Assembly: GCA_029379385.1 (NCBI GenBank)
Contig: CM055608.1
Span: forward strand, 20,334,350 to 20,398,349
Direction: 5' to 3'
From: Quillaja saponaria
Lineage: Eukaryota; Streptophyta; Magnoliopsida; Fabales; Quillajaceae
DNA: 64,000 nucleotides
A program made the translations under genes and the position numbers. The notes below the pieces were generated by a model. The model ran no database searches, was not told where the DNA came from, and saw only the letters and a program-made list of their open reading frames with translations. Every line of letters starts with the position of its first letter. Position 1 is the first letter of the stretch. Below are positions 1 through 14,202 of this stretch, piece after piece.

Positions 1-600
1 AAATTTACTCCCATTAACTTTAAGATATAAGCACTTATTAATCTTGTTCTCAATAAAACAAAGAGAGGTGATTACCTTATCAAACCTTAAGAACCACTGT
101 CGAGATGCTTATTTTAGACCATAGATAGACTTTATAAGTCTACACATTCAAGTTGAACCATATAAACCTCTTCAGCAAGATCTCCATTTAAGAAGGCTGT
201 CTTCACATTCATCTGATGTAACTCAAGATTAAAATGAGTCATGATGACTCTAAAAAAGTCTTTAGTTGAGACATGAGAGAAAGTCTCACTAAAATCCACA
301 CCTTCTCTTTGAGAGAAACCTTTAGCTACAAATCTTACTTTGAAATGCTCAATTTTTTCCTTTGAATTTTTCTTGGTCTTATAAACCCACTTACACCCAA
401 TGGATCTACAACCCTTTGGAAGTGCAACAGACTCTCACACACCATTATGTGCCATAGATTGTATCTCTTCTCTCATGGCTTCAATCCACATTTCTGATTA
501 TAGATTAGAGATAGCTTCTCCATATGTAGTAGGATCAACAAAATAACCAACATCATAATTAATTTTATCCAAATACACAATGAAGTCATCAGAAATAGCA
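1..600 (-). pseudogene. Copia reverse transcriptase (RVT_2) N-terminal half, broken
   Basis: Minus-strand translation from about 430 downwards contains CKWVYKTKKNSKEKIEHFK, then VRFVAKGFSQREGVDFSETF and MNVKTAFLNGDLAEEVYM, which are the conserved opening blocks of the Ty1/copia RT domain. The region around 600-430 is the linker that precedes RT, with the MWIEAMREEIQS block. A stop interrupts the linker near 440 and another follows the VYMVQLECVDL block. The catalytic YVDD box would lie beyond the left edge. It is a relic of the polyprotein rather than a gene. Confidence 0.88.
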
Positions 601-751
601 TGTTTTCTCTACAGTTCAGAACTTCTGCCAAGTATTTGTGCAACTAAATTCTATTGCTGTGGAGCTTCATTAAGAACAAGTGCAGTAGCTTCAGTGAGAA
701 CAGGTGGTTCTACTTCAGCTTGTTCATTTACTTCCTCCCCATCACCTGTTC

Positions 752-1640
752 TTACACCAAAAATAAAAACTTTTCCAACTCAGTAGCATTAAATTTCAAG
801 AACTTGGCAATTTGTGATTCTACTATTTTGGTTTCTCGTATAGGGTAATAGAACCTATATACTTTAAAGTGACCTGGATAACCAATAAAGTAACAACGGG
901 TATATCTAGGGTCGATTTTCTTCTCATTTAGGTTATAGATTCTCACTTCAGCTAGACAATCCCAGACACGAAAATGTTTCAAGCTAGGCTTTTTCCTAGT
1001 CCATAACTCAAAATATGTTTTAGGCACCGTTTTACTGAGAACCCTATTAAGATGTATAAGGCAGCTTTAATGGCTTCCCTCCAAAGATATTCAAGTAAGT
1101 TTGACCTACTCATCATACTTCTCATCATGTCCTTAAGGGTGCAATTATGCCTTTCAGTCACACCATTTTGTTTAAGGCTACTAGGCATGATATGTTGGGC
1201 AACAATCCCACATTCTTGTAAATAATTGGCAAATGGTCCTATATGTTGTCCATTAACTCTATGTTTGCTATAATACTTAGCCCCATGATCAGATCTTATA
1301 ATCTTAATAATTTTTCCTAATTATTTTTCAACTTCAGTTTTGAAAATTATAAATTTATTAAGAGAATTAGATTTTTCTTTAATCAAGTATAGAAAACCAA
1401 AACGGAAAAAATATCAATAAAGGTCATGAAATAACAAGTGGTGGAATAGGGTCTACTAATGTCTGTGTAAATGATCTCTAAGAGTCCTAAACTACAAATT
1501 GCCTCATTTTTCATTATCTTAATCAATTTACCTCTAATGCAATCAACACAAGTTTCTAAATCACCAAAATCAAGTGAAGGAAGGATACCATCCTTAATGA
1601 GTCTTTCAACTCTTTTCATTGATATATGACCTAAACGCAT
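752..1640 (-). pseudogene. Copia GAG-pre-integrase and integrase relic
   Basis: Three minus-strand pieces belong together. At 1383-1640 the RLGHISMKRVERLIKDG block is the GAG-pre-integrase HH-CC region, followed by CVDCIRGK and the start of the integrase core (IYTDISRPYSTTCYFMTFID). At 979-1188 QNGVTERHNCTLKDMMRSMM is the block around the third catalytic residue (normally NGVAERKNRT). At 752-1027 PKTYFELWTRKKPSLKHFRV and the following residues are the C-terminal integrase region. The pieces lie in different frames, so at least two frameshifts or stops separate them. Confidence 0.88.
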
Positions 1641-1643
1641 ATG

Positions 1644-2130
1644 CTAAAACATTGAAGATTTCTCTTTAATTAAAGGTCTTTTGAAAGTAACTTTTTTAGC
1701 ATTTAAGGAGGAATTAACATTTAAAGGTGATAAAATCATTCTATATAAACCATTGAACAAAACACACCCTCCAAGAATTTTAAAATTTAAAAGCAACTTG
1801 ACTTTCCAATTTTCAAAATTAAAGGTGTAACAAATTTTGTCCAACAAAGAAACTGAAATCAAATTCTTCCTGAAAGACGGTACATAAAAAATGTTTTCTA
1901 AAACAAGTTCAAAACCACTTTCTAAAACTAAAGAGACGATTCTTACGGAACTCGACTTCAACTTCGACATCATTGTAGACTCTAAGCTTTGTCTCTAAAT
2001 CACTTGGCTTCCTTTTGTGTTTGAACACCTGCATGGTACAAGCAAGATGAACAGTTGCACCATTATCAAGCTACTAAGAATTTGATGAGACATTAACTAA
2101 ATTTGATTCAAAACAAACAAAAGCTAGTGA
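1644..2130 (-). pseudogene. Copia protease and protease/pre-integrase linker relic
   Basis: Around 2080-2000 the minus strand reads LDNGATVHLACTMQVFKHKR, matching the copia aspartic protease active-site region where LDSGATxH is usual; the Ser/Thr after Asp is Asn here. From 1973 to 1644 follows FELVLENIFYVPSFRKNLIS and a GLYRM block, the standard segment between protease and GAG-pre-integrase. The two parts are in different frames. The altered active site and frame breaks indicate a dead copy. Confidence 0.8.
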
Positions 2131-2159
2131 GTTACCTTCTTATTTATTTTTCTTTTCTA

Positions 2160-2995
2160 ACCATGATTTCAATTTGAAGCATTCTGCTTTCATATGACCT
2201 ATTTTTTTACAAAAGAAACATGTGATGTCATTTTTAATGGAAGCCTTAGGACCGCCCACAATAGGTTTCTGACCAGTATCATGCTTTCACTCATTCCGAG
2301 TTTTCTTATAATGAGTAAATTTAGACTTAACCTGACCACCCTTGGTAGAACTAGATTTGGAATGAGAAACAAAAAGTGTGATTTCACTTTTTTCTTTCTT
2401 AAACTTATCCTCCTTAGCCACACACTTAGAGGTAAGGTCATTAATAGTCTAGGATTCATTTTGGGTGCTATAAGAAGTTTTAATTTGAGAGAAATTAGAT
2501 GGTAAGAAATTGAGAGAATGGTGGACCATAAAACTATTAGGGATTGGTATTTCTTTATTTTTAAGCTTGGTTTGTACATGAACCATTTTAAGAATAAATT
2601 CTCGAACCCCAATTTCATTGTCATATCTCATACCCGCTATATCATCTATTGGCTTTCCAATCTTAACATTATAAGATATCTTATACTTATCCCCCATGGC
2701 TTTGATGAAGTCTCTAGCACTTTAGGTTTCATGCAAGCCACTCATAAGGTGTTCAAAGTTTGATCTCTTCATGTAAATCAAACTCAACCTATTTGATCTC
2801 TCCTATTTCTCAAAAGCTTCTTGCTAAGCTATAGAGCTAGCATCAGAAAGATCAGTAGGTTTTTCACTGCAGAGAGCTAAATCGATATCCATAATTCCCA
2901 GGGAAAATTCAACATCTTATAAGTAAGATTTTACATTCACTGTCAATTCACATCTAACTGATAAGAAGTGTGCTTAAGCCCTATCCAAAATGATC
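2160..2995 (-). pseudogene. Copia gag (UBN2-type) with CCHC zinc knuckle, broken
   Basis: The minus strand reads DVEFSLGIMDIDLAL near 2920, WERSNRLSL-like residues with a stop near 2800, MGDKYKISYN at 2697, and IGVREFILKMVHVQTKLK with LPSNFSQIKTSY further on. This is the usual copia gag arrangement (UBN2 family). At about 2226-2165 CFFCKKIGHMKAEC is a clean C-x2-C-x4-H-x4-C zinc knuckle. Gag and knuckle are in different frames and contain stops. The gag start is not defined and may lie slightly beyond 2995. Confidence 0.87.
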
Positions 2996-3000
2996 ACATA

Positions 3001-6000
3001 AACCATATGGGTTTTTACCAGTATGTCTTAAGTGGACCAAACCTTAAGCCATTTTTTATTAAAACAAAACCATACAATTAATGACTGCCCACACATGAAG
3101 TTTCTAATATTTGAAGCTTTGGATTATAATTATAAGTAAGATTTTGACTGAGTATTTTCTTTTTCCCTAGTAAATTTTAAATTTCATGAATATATATTTG
3201 GGGTTTCATACTTTGTTAGAAATTTATTCAATTTCTTTTCTACTAGTAGCTTCTAGAAAAAAAAAATTGATTTGAACATAGTTTGGTTTCTTAGCTTTTG
3301 GGTTCTCAATGATAAGAAAATCTTTTTAAGATTTTAGCTTTTAACTTGAACATTGTTAGTTTTGCTTTTAAAAATACATATTTAAAGTAATTACTATTTG
3401 GATTGACTAAGATATTGTTTATAAAATTATGATTTTAGTCTGGTAGTGAATATATATTATTGTCATAGGTTTATGTAAATTCGTAAGTTTGTTAGTTTTG
3501 ATCTTTAAAATTTATTTGAATGCCTACAATTCCAAAGGAAAAAAAAAACATTTAAGTCATATTTTCTTAAAAGTTGAATTTCTTACATAAGTTAATTAAG
3601 TTTTGTTCTTTTGGAAATAGTTTTGGCTATACTATCTTTGGTTAACATTTCCTTTCTCCTGTAGTCGTCTTCCTCTAATTCTATTTAGTCAATGGAGTTG
3701 ATTCTTGTCTGTTACTATTGATTTCTATCCATATTGCTTTGTACCAGAACATTGAGGAGATCTAATAGTTGATTGTGTGTCACATGGCTTTCTTGTTTAG
3801 CTTTTGAAATTTCTTTGGTCCAGGTGAGTGGTATTTACAATATGTGGCACTTGCTTTAAACTCCCTGCATAATTTATTAATTTATACAGTTCTTTAAGTG
3901 TTATAACTATCATTCCATTTTTCTTAGCTTTCTAATTATATTTTGGAAGAGATGCTTTATGAAGACAAGAAGTTGGAATTTTTTTTTCTCTTGCATTAAA
4001 GCTTACGATCCGGGAACAAACATATTTGATGTTAAATTTCAAGTATAAATATAACTTAACTATGTGAATTTGATATACATTATTTGTTGTTGGATATTGA
4101 TATGAATGGATGGCTGTTCAAGAATTTTACATTCAAGGATTTATTGTTAAATGGTTTTTGATGAGCACTTAGGTGCAAGAGTTTTATTTATGTATTAGTT
4201 TAAGTATATGACATATTATAAATTCTGTTTTTATATTGTATTTAAGAAATATGGTTATCTTTGGCACTTTGATTCACTAGTGTGAGGTTTGACTTTAGTT
4301 CATAAAGAAAAACTTGTGAAATGACTAGTTGCATTTTTTATTTTATTATTATTATTTTTTTTAGTATTTGATGAGACTAATTATTGAGATCTAAAGACAA
4401 ATATATATATATATACACACACACATATTTGAATACATATATATTGGTTAAAATGAAATTTCATTGTTAAGTTATTATTTTTTGAATATGTGATTATGTT
4501 TAGAGGTGTTTAACCCCAGAGTAGTGGGAAAATAGTGGTTTGAGAATCCTCACATCAAGAGAAATATATCTAGAGAATTTTGTGATCTAGTTTTGAGTAG
4601 AGAATATGCTAGAGCTATTAGGCAGGTGCTAGACTAAATCATTCTCCAATTAGTCCAATGGACTTTGCATGGGATTGTGGACTGAAGAAGAGTTGTTCCT
4701 AACACATTGAGGGACAATTTTGGAGCTCTCTGGGATTTGGTTGTTTGTAAGGTATAAAGGGAAGCACTTGGAATTCAGTTATGGGTTTTTCTAGGCAAAA
4801 CATGTTCTGCTTTGTAACAAGTTTTGTATAACTTGATTTTGGAGACCTTAGAGGCCAAATCAGATATTGAGATCTGAAGAAAAAGTATAATGAAGACTTA
4901 AAGGAAGTATTTTGTGCTTCTTTTTTTTGTCTATGTTGTGGCCGGGAGGCATGGTTTCCTAATTAATAATATTTGGACCTTACTTTCCCTGTTTTGTTCT
5001 TGTTTGGGCTGTATCAGATTCTGGGTTAGATGGAGTTGAAATTTGTGGAAGGTATCCGAATGAAAGATGTTTCTAACATCTTGAAGATGATTCTAGCGCT
5101 TTGCATAGTGTGTTTTGGTCAAGTTTAAGAGCTCTAGATTGGAGTTGAAGTAGGCAGGACTTCCTTTCCCTACTTACTGCTTATGATATGTTTAAGTTTA
5201 TTGATATGCAACAGAAATTCTAAGTATAATGTTGATTGAATATATGTGAGATTCGGTTATATATTGTTGTATATTTGTTGAGATATGTGGTATATGAGAC
5301 TTGATATCTTATGAGAATGTTTTAGTGTTGACTTGTGTATCATGCTATGTGATGTTATGCCTATATTAAGATTGTATCGTGCATTCACAATTGGTATGTT
5401 GCATTGCATCCCTATCTATTGATATCATTGTATCTAATTCCTTGAAAAAAAAAATATATCATATGTAGTAATAAGGCTCTAAGGCAGGATGTTTGGCTAT
5501 GCAAATCTTGGGATAGGGTATGACATTCATTTGAAGATTACAAGTTAACTATGTAATAGTTAATTAAGTTCTTTTAAACTTTGTAAATGAATTTGTAATA
5601 ACTATATAGTTGATTCATGGATTATATTTCTATTAGCAAAATATGAAATTAAAGGATGAGAATATAATCAATATATTTAAAAGTATGTATGTGACTTATA
5701 AATCGAAAAGAAATAGGGTTGTTTGCATAATTTTAGTAAAATTCAACTATGCTAAATTATTAAGAAAGGATTGTATTAGTAATTCATCATGTGAATGAAT
5801 ATTAATAATAAAGATTTATGTTGGTAAATATTAATTTAGTTGTTTAAGAAAATAATTTTCTAATGAGTCTGATAAGAAACTCAGCTACGACTAATTAAAA
5901 TATAAAGGTATTTCAGAACGAAATCCAAAGTGGGATTAAAACAACCAATGTACGAATAGTGTAAGAAATCGCACACAATGTGTTAGTAAACCAACCCGGT

Positions 6001-6149
6001 AATGAGTAATTTCAAAAATAAAATAAACTAAATAATAGTCTTTTAATGAAATGTATCTACGACAAATAAATCTTTGTAAAATACAGTGAGTTTATTGATA
6101 ATTCGAGTAATTAAGATGACTTGAAAGAAAAATATTGTATTGTTGGCTC
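3001..6149. other. Gene-free AT-rich stretch
   Basis: No reading frame or recognisable RNA gene was seen on either strand. A short (TA)n/(CA)n run lies at about 4400-4427. The slightly less AT-rich part around 4500-5350 has the texture of old LTR sequence, but I found no boundaries, primer site or duplicate copy that would support calling one. Confidence 0.6.
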
Positions 6150-6552
6150 GTGAAAGCTATGACAGGTCCTAGTCTATCTTAGTTCTCATGCTAGTCACAA
6201 TCCCTTGGTTCAGATAATGACAACAATAAAAGTAAAGCACAAGATGATTCAACATTTGTCAAATTTAGGAATAGATCTAAAATCTATTTTTAATTAGAAA
6301 GAAAAAAGATATCTGATCAAGGTTTGTTGATATTTTACTGTTATTTTATGTGTCGGTTAACTTGCCTATTAATGATAATTTTTAATTTCTTTTCAAAACT
6401 AATAAAATTTTAAAGAAAAGTTGCTCTTTGACAAATGCAGAAAAGGGCAGTTGCTCGGACAAATGCACAAGTTGGCCTGTTGATGCTTGGTGAACAGATA
6501 AACGACTTCGTTTAGACAAAAAACGCAGAAGTAACTAACGAAATAAAAGTTC

Positions 6553-6650
6553 GGCCCAAGTTTTAGGTCCAACACTTCTTATTTTAGTCCTATATATTCG
6601 TCCACTTAACATTTGATACACTCCTCTCCGCTGCTATTCAGCTAGGGTTT
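6553..6650 (+). promoter_or_regulatory. RPS27 copy 1 core promoter: site II motif, TATA box, telo-box
   Basis: GGCCCA at 6553-6558 matches the site II (TCP-binding) motif common in plant ribosomal protein promoters. TATATATT at 6591-6598 is a TATA box. TAGGGTTT at 6643-6650 is the reverse of the telo-box AAACCCTA and lies in the presumed 5' UTR about 75 bp before the start codon. The spacing and all three motifs recur in copy 2. The role is inferred from known promoter architecture. Confidence 0.75.
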
Positions 6651-6723
6651 CCGAAGGTTTTTTGAGTTCTTCAACTTCTTCCATTGACTGCGGCAACAAT
6701 ACGTTTCACTACTTTCGTCCAAG

Positions 6724-7403
<680 letters not shown>

Positions 7404-8750
7404 TTGGTGTTCTAATTTTTCCTTAGCTTTGTTGGGAGAGTTTCACTCAGTTTCAATATGGAAATGATGCGTTATTTAGTTATTTAGTTTTGGTTATGGT
7501 ATATTATTTTTGTTAGCATGTAAGACTTTTTATGTCACTACCCTGTCCAAGAACCGTGTCCAAGTTTTAATGATACATTTTAACCCAAGTCCATGTGGTT
7601 TTGTTTGACAATTATGTTTATTCTTAATAACACTGATAGTTGTCTTTGTTTTGATCATATTAGATTCCTATTTCAATTTTCATAAACCTGGATGAAAACT
7701 ATATATATGTGCCTTTATTTTAAGAATCTTGGATTGTATTGGTTGTTATTGTTGAGTTTAACAAAACAGAATATCTCTTTGGATCTAACAAATTTTATGA
7801 TGTAATGTTTTAGACTTTCAATTGCTACTATGCACATCATGGTAATCTTAAACGTAGGTGCAGTATGATTTTTTTTATCTTGGCTGTTGAAAAATACATT
7901 TCCTATTTAATCCAGACCTACCATAAAATTTGCTTCATTGTACTGAACAATCATTCTCCTTGTTTAGATCAGTAATGTCCTGGTGAGTACAAGTTTTCAT
8001 TTTGAGGTAGTCAGTCCTCTTTGGTGGTGGAAAGTGTCATGGTTTTCAGCACAGGTTCCCATCAAATAGCAGTACAGCAATGCTGGTAAGTGGTGTGGTT
8101 TCTGTCAAGAGTTTAAACTAAAGCAGTTGACATATCCACGTGGTTAATTATTGGAAATATTTGAGTTATGTTTCTCTAGGCTTCTATAGTAGCGTTGCAT
8201 TCTGATGGGTTTGGATCAGTTTCATCCCTTGTGATGCTGTACGGAATTAGTGATGGGAAAATGAGAAAATCAATTTGCCAGACACTGGTTTATGGCTTAG
8301 GATCCTATACAAGATGGGTTGGGATCAATTTTAACCCAGTATAAAGCAGTACGGAATTAGTAAGGGAAAATTAATTACCAGACTTTTATGGGTTGTTTAA
8401 TTTTTATGAACAAGATAAAAAATAAGTGCGAATCAACTCAGCGGGAGGGCAGTAGTTTTCTCTCTCGGCGTATGTTTTTTATTGACTGAAACTTAGTTGA
8501 AAATTTTATCTTTAATTTTATGACGGCTATTCAATTTTATTTATTTATTTTTTTGCGAAAGAAATATGGTTGCTATTTTTAACAAAAGAAATGTGGTTGC
8601 TCCAGTATTAGAGAATTCAAATTAGAGACAATGGTGCAGAGAGGAGTAGGGTTGGCAAAGATGATTCAATAACAATCCGACTTTAGGCATACCTGATCTT
8701 ACATTTTCTAGTTCTGCATTAGGGTAAGACTTGACTTATCGATCTGACTC

Positions 8751-8764
8751 TTTTTTTTCCTTTT

Positions 8765-8804
<40 letters not shown>
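8751..8804. repeat. Poly-T tract
   Basis: A nearly pure T run of about 54 bases, interrupted by three C residues. A shorter T run occupies the matching place in the second duplication copy near 15846. It is a simple homopolymer tract and could mark an old poly(A) tail on the minus strand, but no retroposon body was recognised beside it. Confidence 0.85.
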
Positions 8805-8807
<3 letters not shown>

Positions 8808-8850
8808 AACCTTCTTGTTGCTTTTTCTTCAAACTAAAGGGTATTTGTTT

Positions 8851-9518
8851 TGGGCAATAATTTTTTTTTAATCCAGGAAAACACGATTTGTATGTCAATG
8901 TTTGTTATAAGAGTTAAGAGTTTTGCCCGATCTCTATAATTTATTCTTGCACGGGAGGAAAAATAAATAAAGGTGGGCAAAATGGTCCCTTAATGCTACA
9001 GTACCATTAAGCTTCTATATTCAGCTAGTTAGTAGTCATTAACTCTAATGCTAGCAAGAAAAAGAGAAAATAATGGTAGTTTTTCTCTTGGGTAGCTTTG
9101 TTGCCATGAGTCTTTCTCGATACGCTAGATATTCAGGCAAGTATCTATCTTCTTCATTAGTCCATGTTCTTCTTTTATAAGTTCTATTAATCTGATTCTC
9201 GGCCTTAATTTCATTTATATTTGAGTTGCTTAGTTTGCTTAGTTCAATTAATCTGAATGTTTTGCTTATTGAAAATTTGATAATGTTAGAAGGACCAATT
9301 GTTTAGTTTCATTAGTTTGGTTAGTTTGGTTAGTTTGGTTGGATGTTTTGTTGGTTGTTGATGCAATGTTTTTGAAAAATTGATGAGAACTTGTTACTGT
9401 CCCTAGAAAACCTAGAGTTTAGTTAATTAAGGGTTAGTTTAGTAATAGTGTGATTTTTAAAAACTTTTTTGACTTTCATGTTATTAAAAAGTAACTGTTA
9501 AAAAGTCACAACAACTAT
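8851..9518. other. Gene-free stretch between duplication and MITE candidate
   Basis: No coding frame was seen. It includes a short run of the unit TTAGTTTGG near 9312-9340. Nothing else stands out. Confidence 0.55.
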
Positions 9519-9787
9519 GTTTGGTAAATTTTTTATAAAAATTGTTGTGAATAATAAAAAGCAATGAATAAGGTGTTTGGTAAAACAAATCACATAAGGT
9601 CATTTTGTATTTTTAATTTTGAAAAAACCACAGCTGTCTTTTACAAGTATCATTTGGTGTACTTTTAAAAGCATTTATGACTTTTTATAAGGAGTAGAAG
9701 AAGCACATCTAAAAAAATTAACTAAATAATATTTAAATATTATAACTTTTTTAAAGCCAAAGCACTTTTGTAAAAGTATTACCAAAC
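9519..9787. mobile_element. Possible MITE with imperfect terminal inverted repeats
   Basis: The left end GTTTGGTAAATTTTTTATAA resembles the reverse complement of the right end, which reads GTTTGGTAATACTTTTACAA on the minus strand. The interior is about 220 bp, AT-rich and non-coding. I could not find a convincing target-site duplication, so the exact ends and the superfamily are unknown. Confidence 0.35.
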
Positions 9788-11397
9788 TCAGATTAACAAA
9801 AAAAAAAGACTCAAGTTTGTTAAATGTTTAATTTAATAATTAAAATATACTATAACTCTATTTGTCTACTAGATTATTGTTCCACTTTTGTTTATAATTG
9901 AAAAAATCTAATATCAATCCCTGTTCTCCCATGCATAAATCCTAATTAAGTAGTTAGCTTGAAGGGATCTTCACCTTCAAAAAAATATTGGACTTCTCCA
10001 CTTCATATATTTCACCTGCAACAAACACTTACAATTCAAACAAGCATGTATTTAATGGTCATAAGTTGTTTCCTTCCCCAGTTACCACTAAACCTAAGGT
10101 TTAATTTTCATGGTTGTGATATGAAAATCTTTTATACTCTTGTATGTATTTCTTCTTATATATATATATACATATACATCTTCTTCTTCCCTGGCTACTC
10201 TTTTCTATCTCATTATGAATATCAATTATTTGTCCTCTTATTGGGAATCTTTGTTGCTTTTTGCCTTTTCTTTTTTCTAAGATCATACTTCACAACTTTG
10301 AATCAAAACCCATCTCCCAATTCACAACTCAAACTATAACACAAAAATAATATTGTTGCCTATCAACAACTGTGATTGATTTGTTCTTTGACACCATATT
10401 ACTTTCTCAATTCTCATTTAATACCATTGACATGTCAGATAATGGATTTAAATACAATTGACAAAAAATAGGAGGGTTCTGCTCTGCTTGTTGTTGCATC
10501 TTGAGGCATCTAGACAGTCTGATCTTGCTAATACTGGAATGGATAGTTCTTCTAATTTCTAAAATTTCCATTAAGAATAAAAAAATAAAAAAATAAAAAA
10601 TGCTTACAGTAAAAGTATCATTAGGAATACAGGTAGTGAAATAATTCTACTTTATAGAATTATCATATCACATCCTCAAACTTAACACTTTGCTAGTTGA
10701 AAAAAGAAAAACAATGAAAGAAACATAACAAAACAACAATTAGAGATGCAATATATTGGACTAATTATTTTCTTAGAAATCCTCAAAAATTATCTCTATG
10801 ACTTAACTCAAAATAAAACACAGGTATCATTCAAGTTCATCATTTTTGGACAGAATTCAAGTGTGGGTAAGATCTTTTTACATAGACTTCATGAGATCCA
10901 TGTAAATTTATATCAAAGTAAACTACAAACTAAGATTAAAAATTTCCGAAAGTTCACCTTTCTCCTCTCTATCCACTAATGTAGGCAAGCACTTAATCAA
11001 AGATCAATATGACTTAATAATGCTTGCAATGTAAGGTTATGGTAACGGTGGGATAAAAAGAAAATCAAAATTGGCTCATCTTACCCTAAGCACTCTAAAT
11101 CATCCTAAGACCTTGTTGGAATTCACATGCTTCAGTAATACACCAACTCAACATTAAGCTTTTTCATTTTTTTTTAATATAAACCTTGCTTTTACATCTT
11201 CAATATTGCCCACATATTTTAATTATGAAACTTTCTTTTTCTTGTTGTTAGTCTCTTCTTTTCAAAACAACATAAGAACTGATATATCACTCCCGAACTT
11301 ATTTCTCATTATGATCAGAGGGTGAAGAAATCATTGATTTACTTGCTCATGTCTATCACTTTTCTCCCCGTTTTCCTGCTGTTTTCCTTATGACAAA
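9788..11397. other. Gene-free stretch
   Basis: No protein resembling a known family is encoded. One open frame at 9959-10339 (126 codons) contains a (TA)n-derived Tyr-Ile repeat and no recognisable domain; I regard it as chance. Short AAAAAT repeats occur near 10578-10602. Confidence 0.55.
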
Positions 11398-11783
11398 GAC
11401 TCATAATTATGGTGAGCCCTAATCTACTTTAGTTCTCATGCCATTCAGTATCCCTAGGTTTGGGTCATGACAACACTAAAAATAAATCACAAGATGATTC
11501 AACACTTGTCATATTTATTAATAGAGCTAAAATATATTTTTTTTATTAAAAAAAAAAGTTAAAATTAATAGTGTAACACTAGATCTGATTAGGGTTTATC
11601 AATATTTTATTTTTATTATAAGTTTCGCTTGACTTACTTAAATAAAAACAAATAAAATTTCAAAGAAAAAGGAAGATGTTCTGACAAATGCGCAAATGCA
11701 CTAGTTGGTCTGTTGATTCTCGGTGATAGGTAAACAACTTCGTTTAGTCAAAAACAAAGAAGCAGCAAGCAAAATAAAAGTTC

Positions 11784-11902
11784 GGCCCAAGATCTTAAAA
11801 TAACGGCCCAAATTGTAGGTCCAACACATCTTATTTTAGTCCTATATATTCGCCCACTTAACATTTCTCCCACTCCTCTTTACTGCTATTCTTCTAGGGT
11901 TT
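11784..11902 (+). promoter_or_regulatory. RPS27 copy 2 core promoter: two site II motifs, TATA box, telo-box
   Basis: GGCCCA occurs at 11784-11789 and again at 11805-11810; the second motif is absent from copy 1, which has a shorter segment here. TATATATT is at 11843-11850 and TAGGGTTT at 11895-11902, about 73 bp before the start codon. This is the site II plus telo-box pairing typical of plant ribosomal protein genes. Confidence 0.75.
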
Positions 11903-11974
11903 CCAAAGGTTTCTGAGTTCTTCAACTTCTTCCATCGACTGCGGCAATAATACGTTTAACTACTTTCATCCAAG

Positions 11975-12658
<684 letters not shown>

Positions 12659-13973
12659 TTGGTGTTCTAATTTTGAGTTTCGATATGGAAGTGATGCGTT
12701 ATTTTGTTTTGGTTATGGTATATTATTTTTGTTAGCATGTAAGACTTTATGTCACTACCTTGTCCAAGAACCATGTCCAAGTTTAATGATGATGCATTTT
12801 AACTTAAGTCCATGTGGTTTTGTTTGACAATTATGATTATTCTTAATATAACTGATCATATTAGATACCTTTTTCAATTTTCATAACCTTGGATGAAAAC
12901 TATATATGTATGTCCCTGTATTTTAAGAATCTTGGTCTTTATTGGTTGTTATTGTTTAGTTTAACAAAACAGAATGTATCTTTGGTTAGTACTAAGTTTT
13001 CTAATGTCATGATCTAGGATCTAACAAATTTTATGGTGTAATGTTTTAGACTTTCTATTGGTACTGTGCGCATCATGGTAATCTTAAACGTAGGTGCAGT
13101 AAGATTTTTTTTTTTAACTTGGCTGTTGAAAAAGACATTTACTATTTAATCCAGAGCTAACATAAAATTTGCACCATTGTACACTTTTGGGAGGACTAAA
13201 CAAGTCATTCTCCTTGTTTAGATCAGTAATATCTTGGTGAGTGTAATTTCTCATTTTCGTTGAGGTAGTCAGTCCTCCATGGCGGAGGAAAGATGATGGG
13301 GTGTCATGGTTTACAGCACAGATTCAGACTGCAGATGAGTGTAAGGTCTATGTTTCTGGTCTGTTTTTTTTTTTTTTTTTTTTCTCTCTCTCTATAAGAG
13401 AGGGTCTATCCCTGAATGTTATGAATTTCATTGTTCTTGAAGTTGATAATTTTTTATTTATTTGGTTATTAGAAGTTGACAATATTTGTTGTCTCTGTTG
13501 TATCAAATAGCAGTACTACAATGTGATAAGTGACGGGCACATCAATGCTGATAAGTGGTGTGTGGTTTCTATCAAGAGTTTAAACTAAAGTAGTTGAAAT
13601 ATGCCCGTGGTTAATTATTGGAAATATTTGAGTTGGTTTTTCAAGGCTTAGGCTTCTATAGTAGCGTTGCAATCTGATTGGAAAATGGGAAAATCAATTA
13701 TCAGGCTTGAAACTGGTTTATGGCTTAGGATCCTATACTAGTATTGCAAGATGATGGGTTGTTAATGTCGAGTTGGTTTCTCGGGCTTCAGTGTCCCAAG
13801 ATGGGGTCAGGTAAAGAGTTACTCTTTACAAGTATTAGTAATGGGGTTTACAGGTCGTTCAATATTTATTTGTTTTATTTGTTTAAATTTGATGAACTAG
13901 ATTAAAAATAAGTGTGAATCAGCTCGGCAAAAGAAACTGATGTGGTGGCAGACAATTCAAATTAGAGACAATG

Positions 13974-14202
13974 TGTTAGATTCCATTTCTAAGATCTACA
14001 ATTTTACCTAAAAACTAATATTACACTTAAAAGCTAACACGGTCATCGACTGCTTGCAATTTTATCCTAATACACACCTCAAAGACCTTTACAACCTTTC
14101 ATCAAGTTAGCTAATTCAAATACTTTACAAATGAAAACCTTTCATCAAGTTAGCTCATTCAAATACTTTACAATTGACAGTTTTAGGAGTAGGCTTGTAA
14201 CA
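13974..14202 (-). repeat. 3' LTR of the non-autonomous element
   Basis: 229-bp repeat. It contains an internal duplication of about 40 bp (CCTTTCATCAAGTTAGCT at about 14095 and again at about 14141) that is not in the other LTR, and lacks a segment found there. Confidence 0.88.

Larger units (their letters stand above)
1..3000 (-). mobile_element. Decayed Ty1/copia LTR retrotransposon, truncated by the window edge
   Basis: Read on the minus strand from about 3000 down to 1, the translations give gag, CCHC zinc knuckle, protease, GAG-pre-integrase, integrase and reverse transcriptase in that order, with integrase before RT as in the Ty1/copia class. Many in-frame stops and frameshifts break the reading frame, so it is not autonomous. 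The 3' part of RT, RNase H and the 3' LTR lie beyond the left edge. No 5' LTR or Met-tRNA primer site was recognised around 3000-3200, so the right boundary is approximate. Confidence 0.9.

Noticed and set aside
2194..2505. Plus-strand open frames over the copia region
   Set aside because: They are antisense shadows of the gag and zinc-knuckle coding sequence on the minus strand.
4500..5350. Less AT-rich tract considered as a decayed gypsy LTR
   Set aside because: No boundaries, duplicate copy or primer site are visible; the impression is based on texture only.
9959..10339. 126-codon plus-strand open frame
   Set aside because: It contains a Tyr-Ile run encoded by (TA)n, and no domain or splice or promoter context supports a gene.
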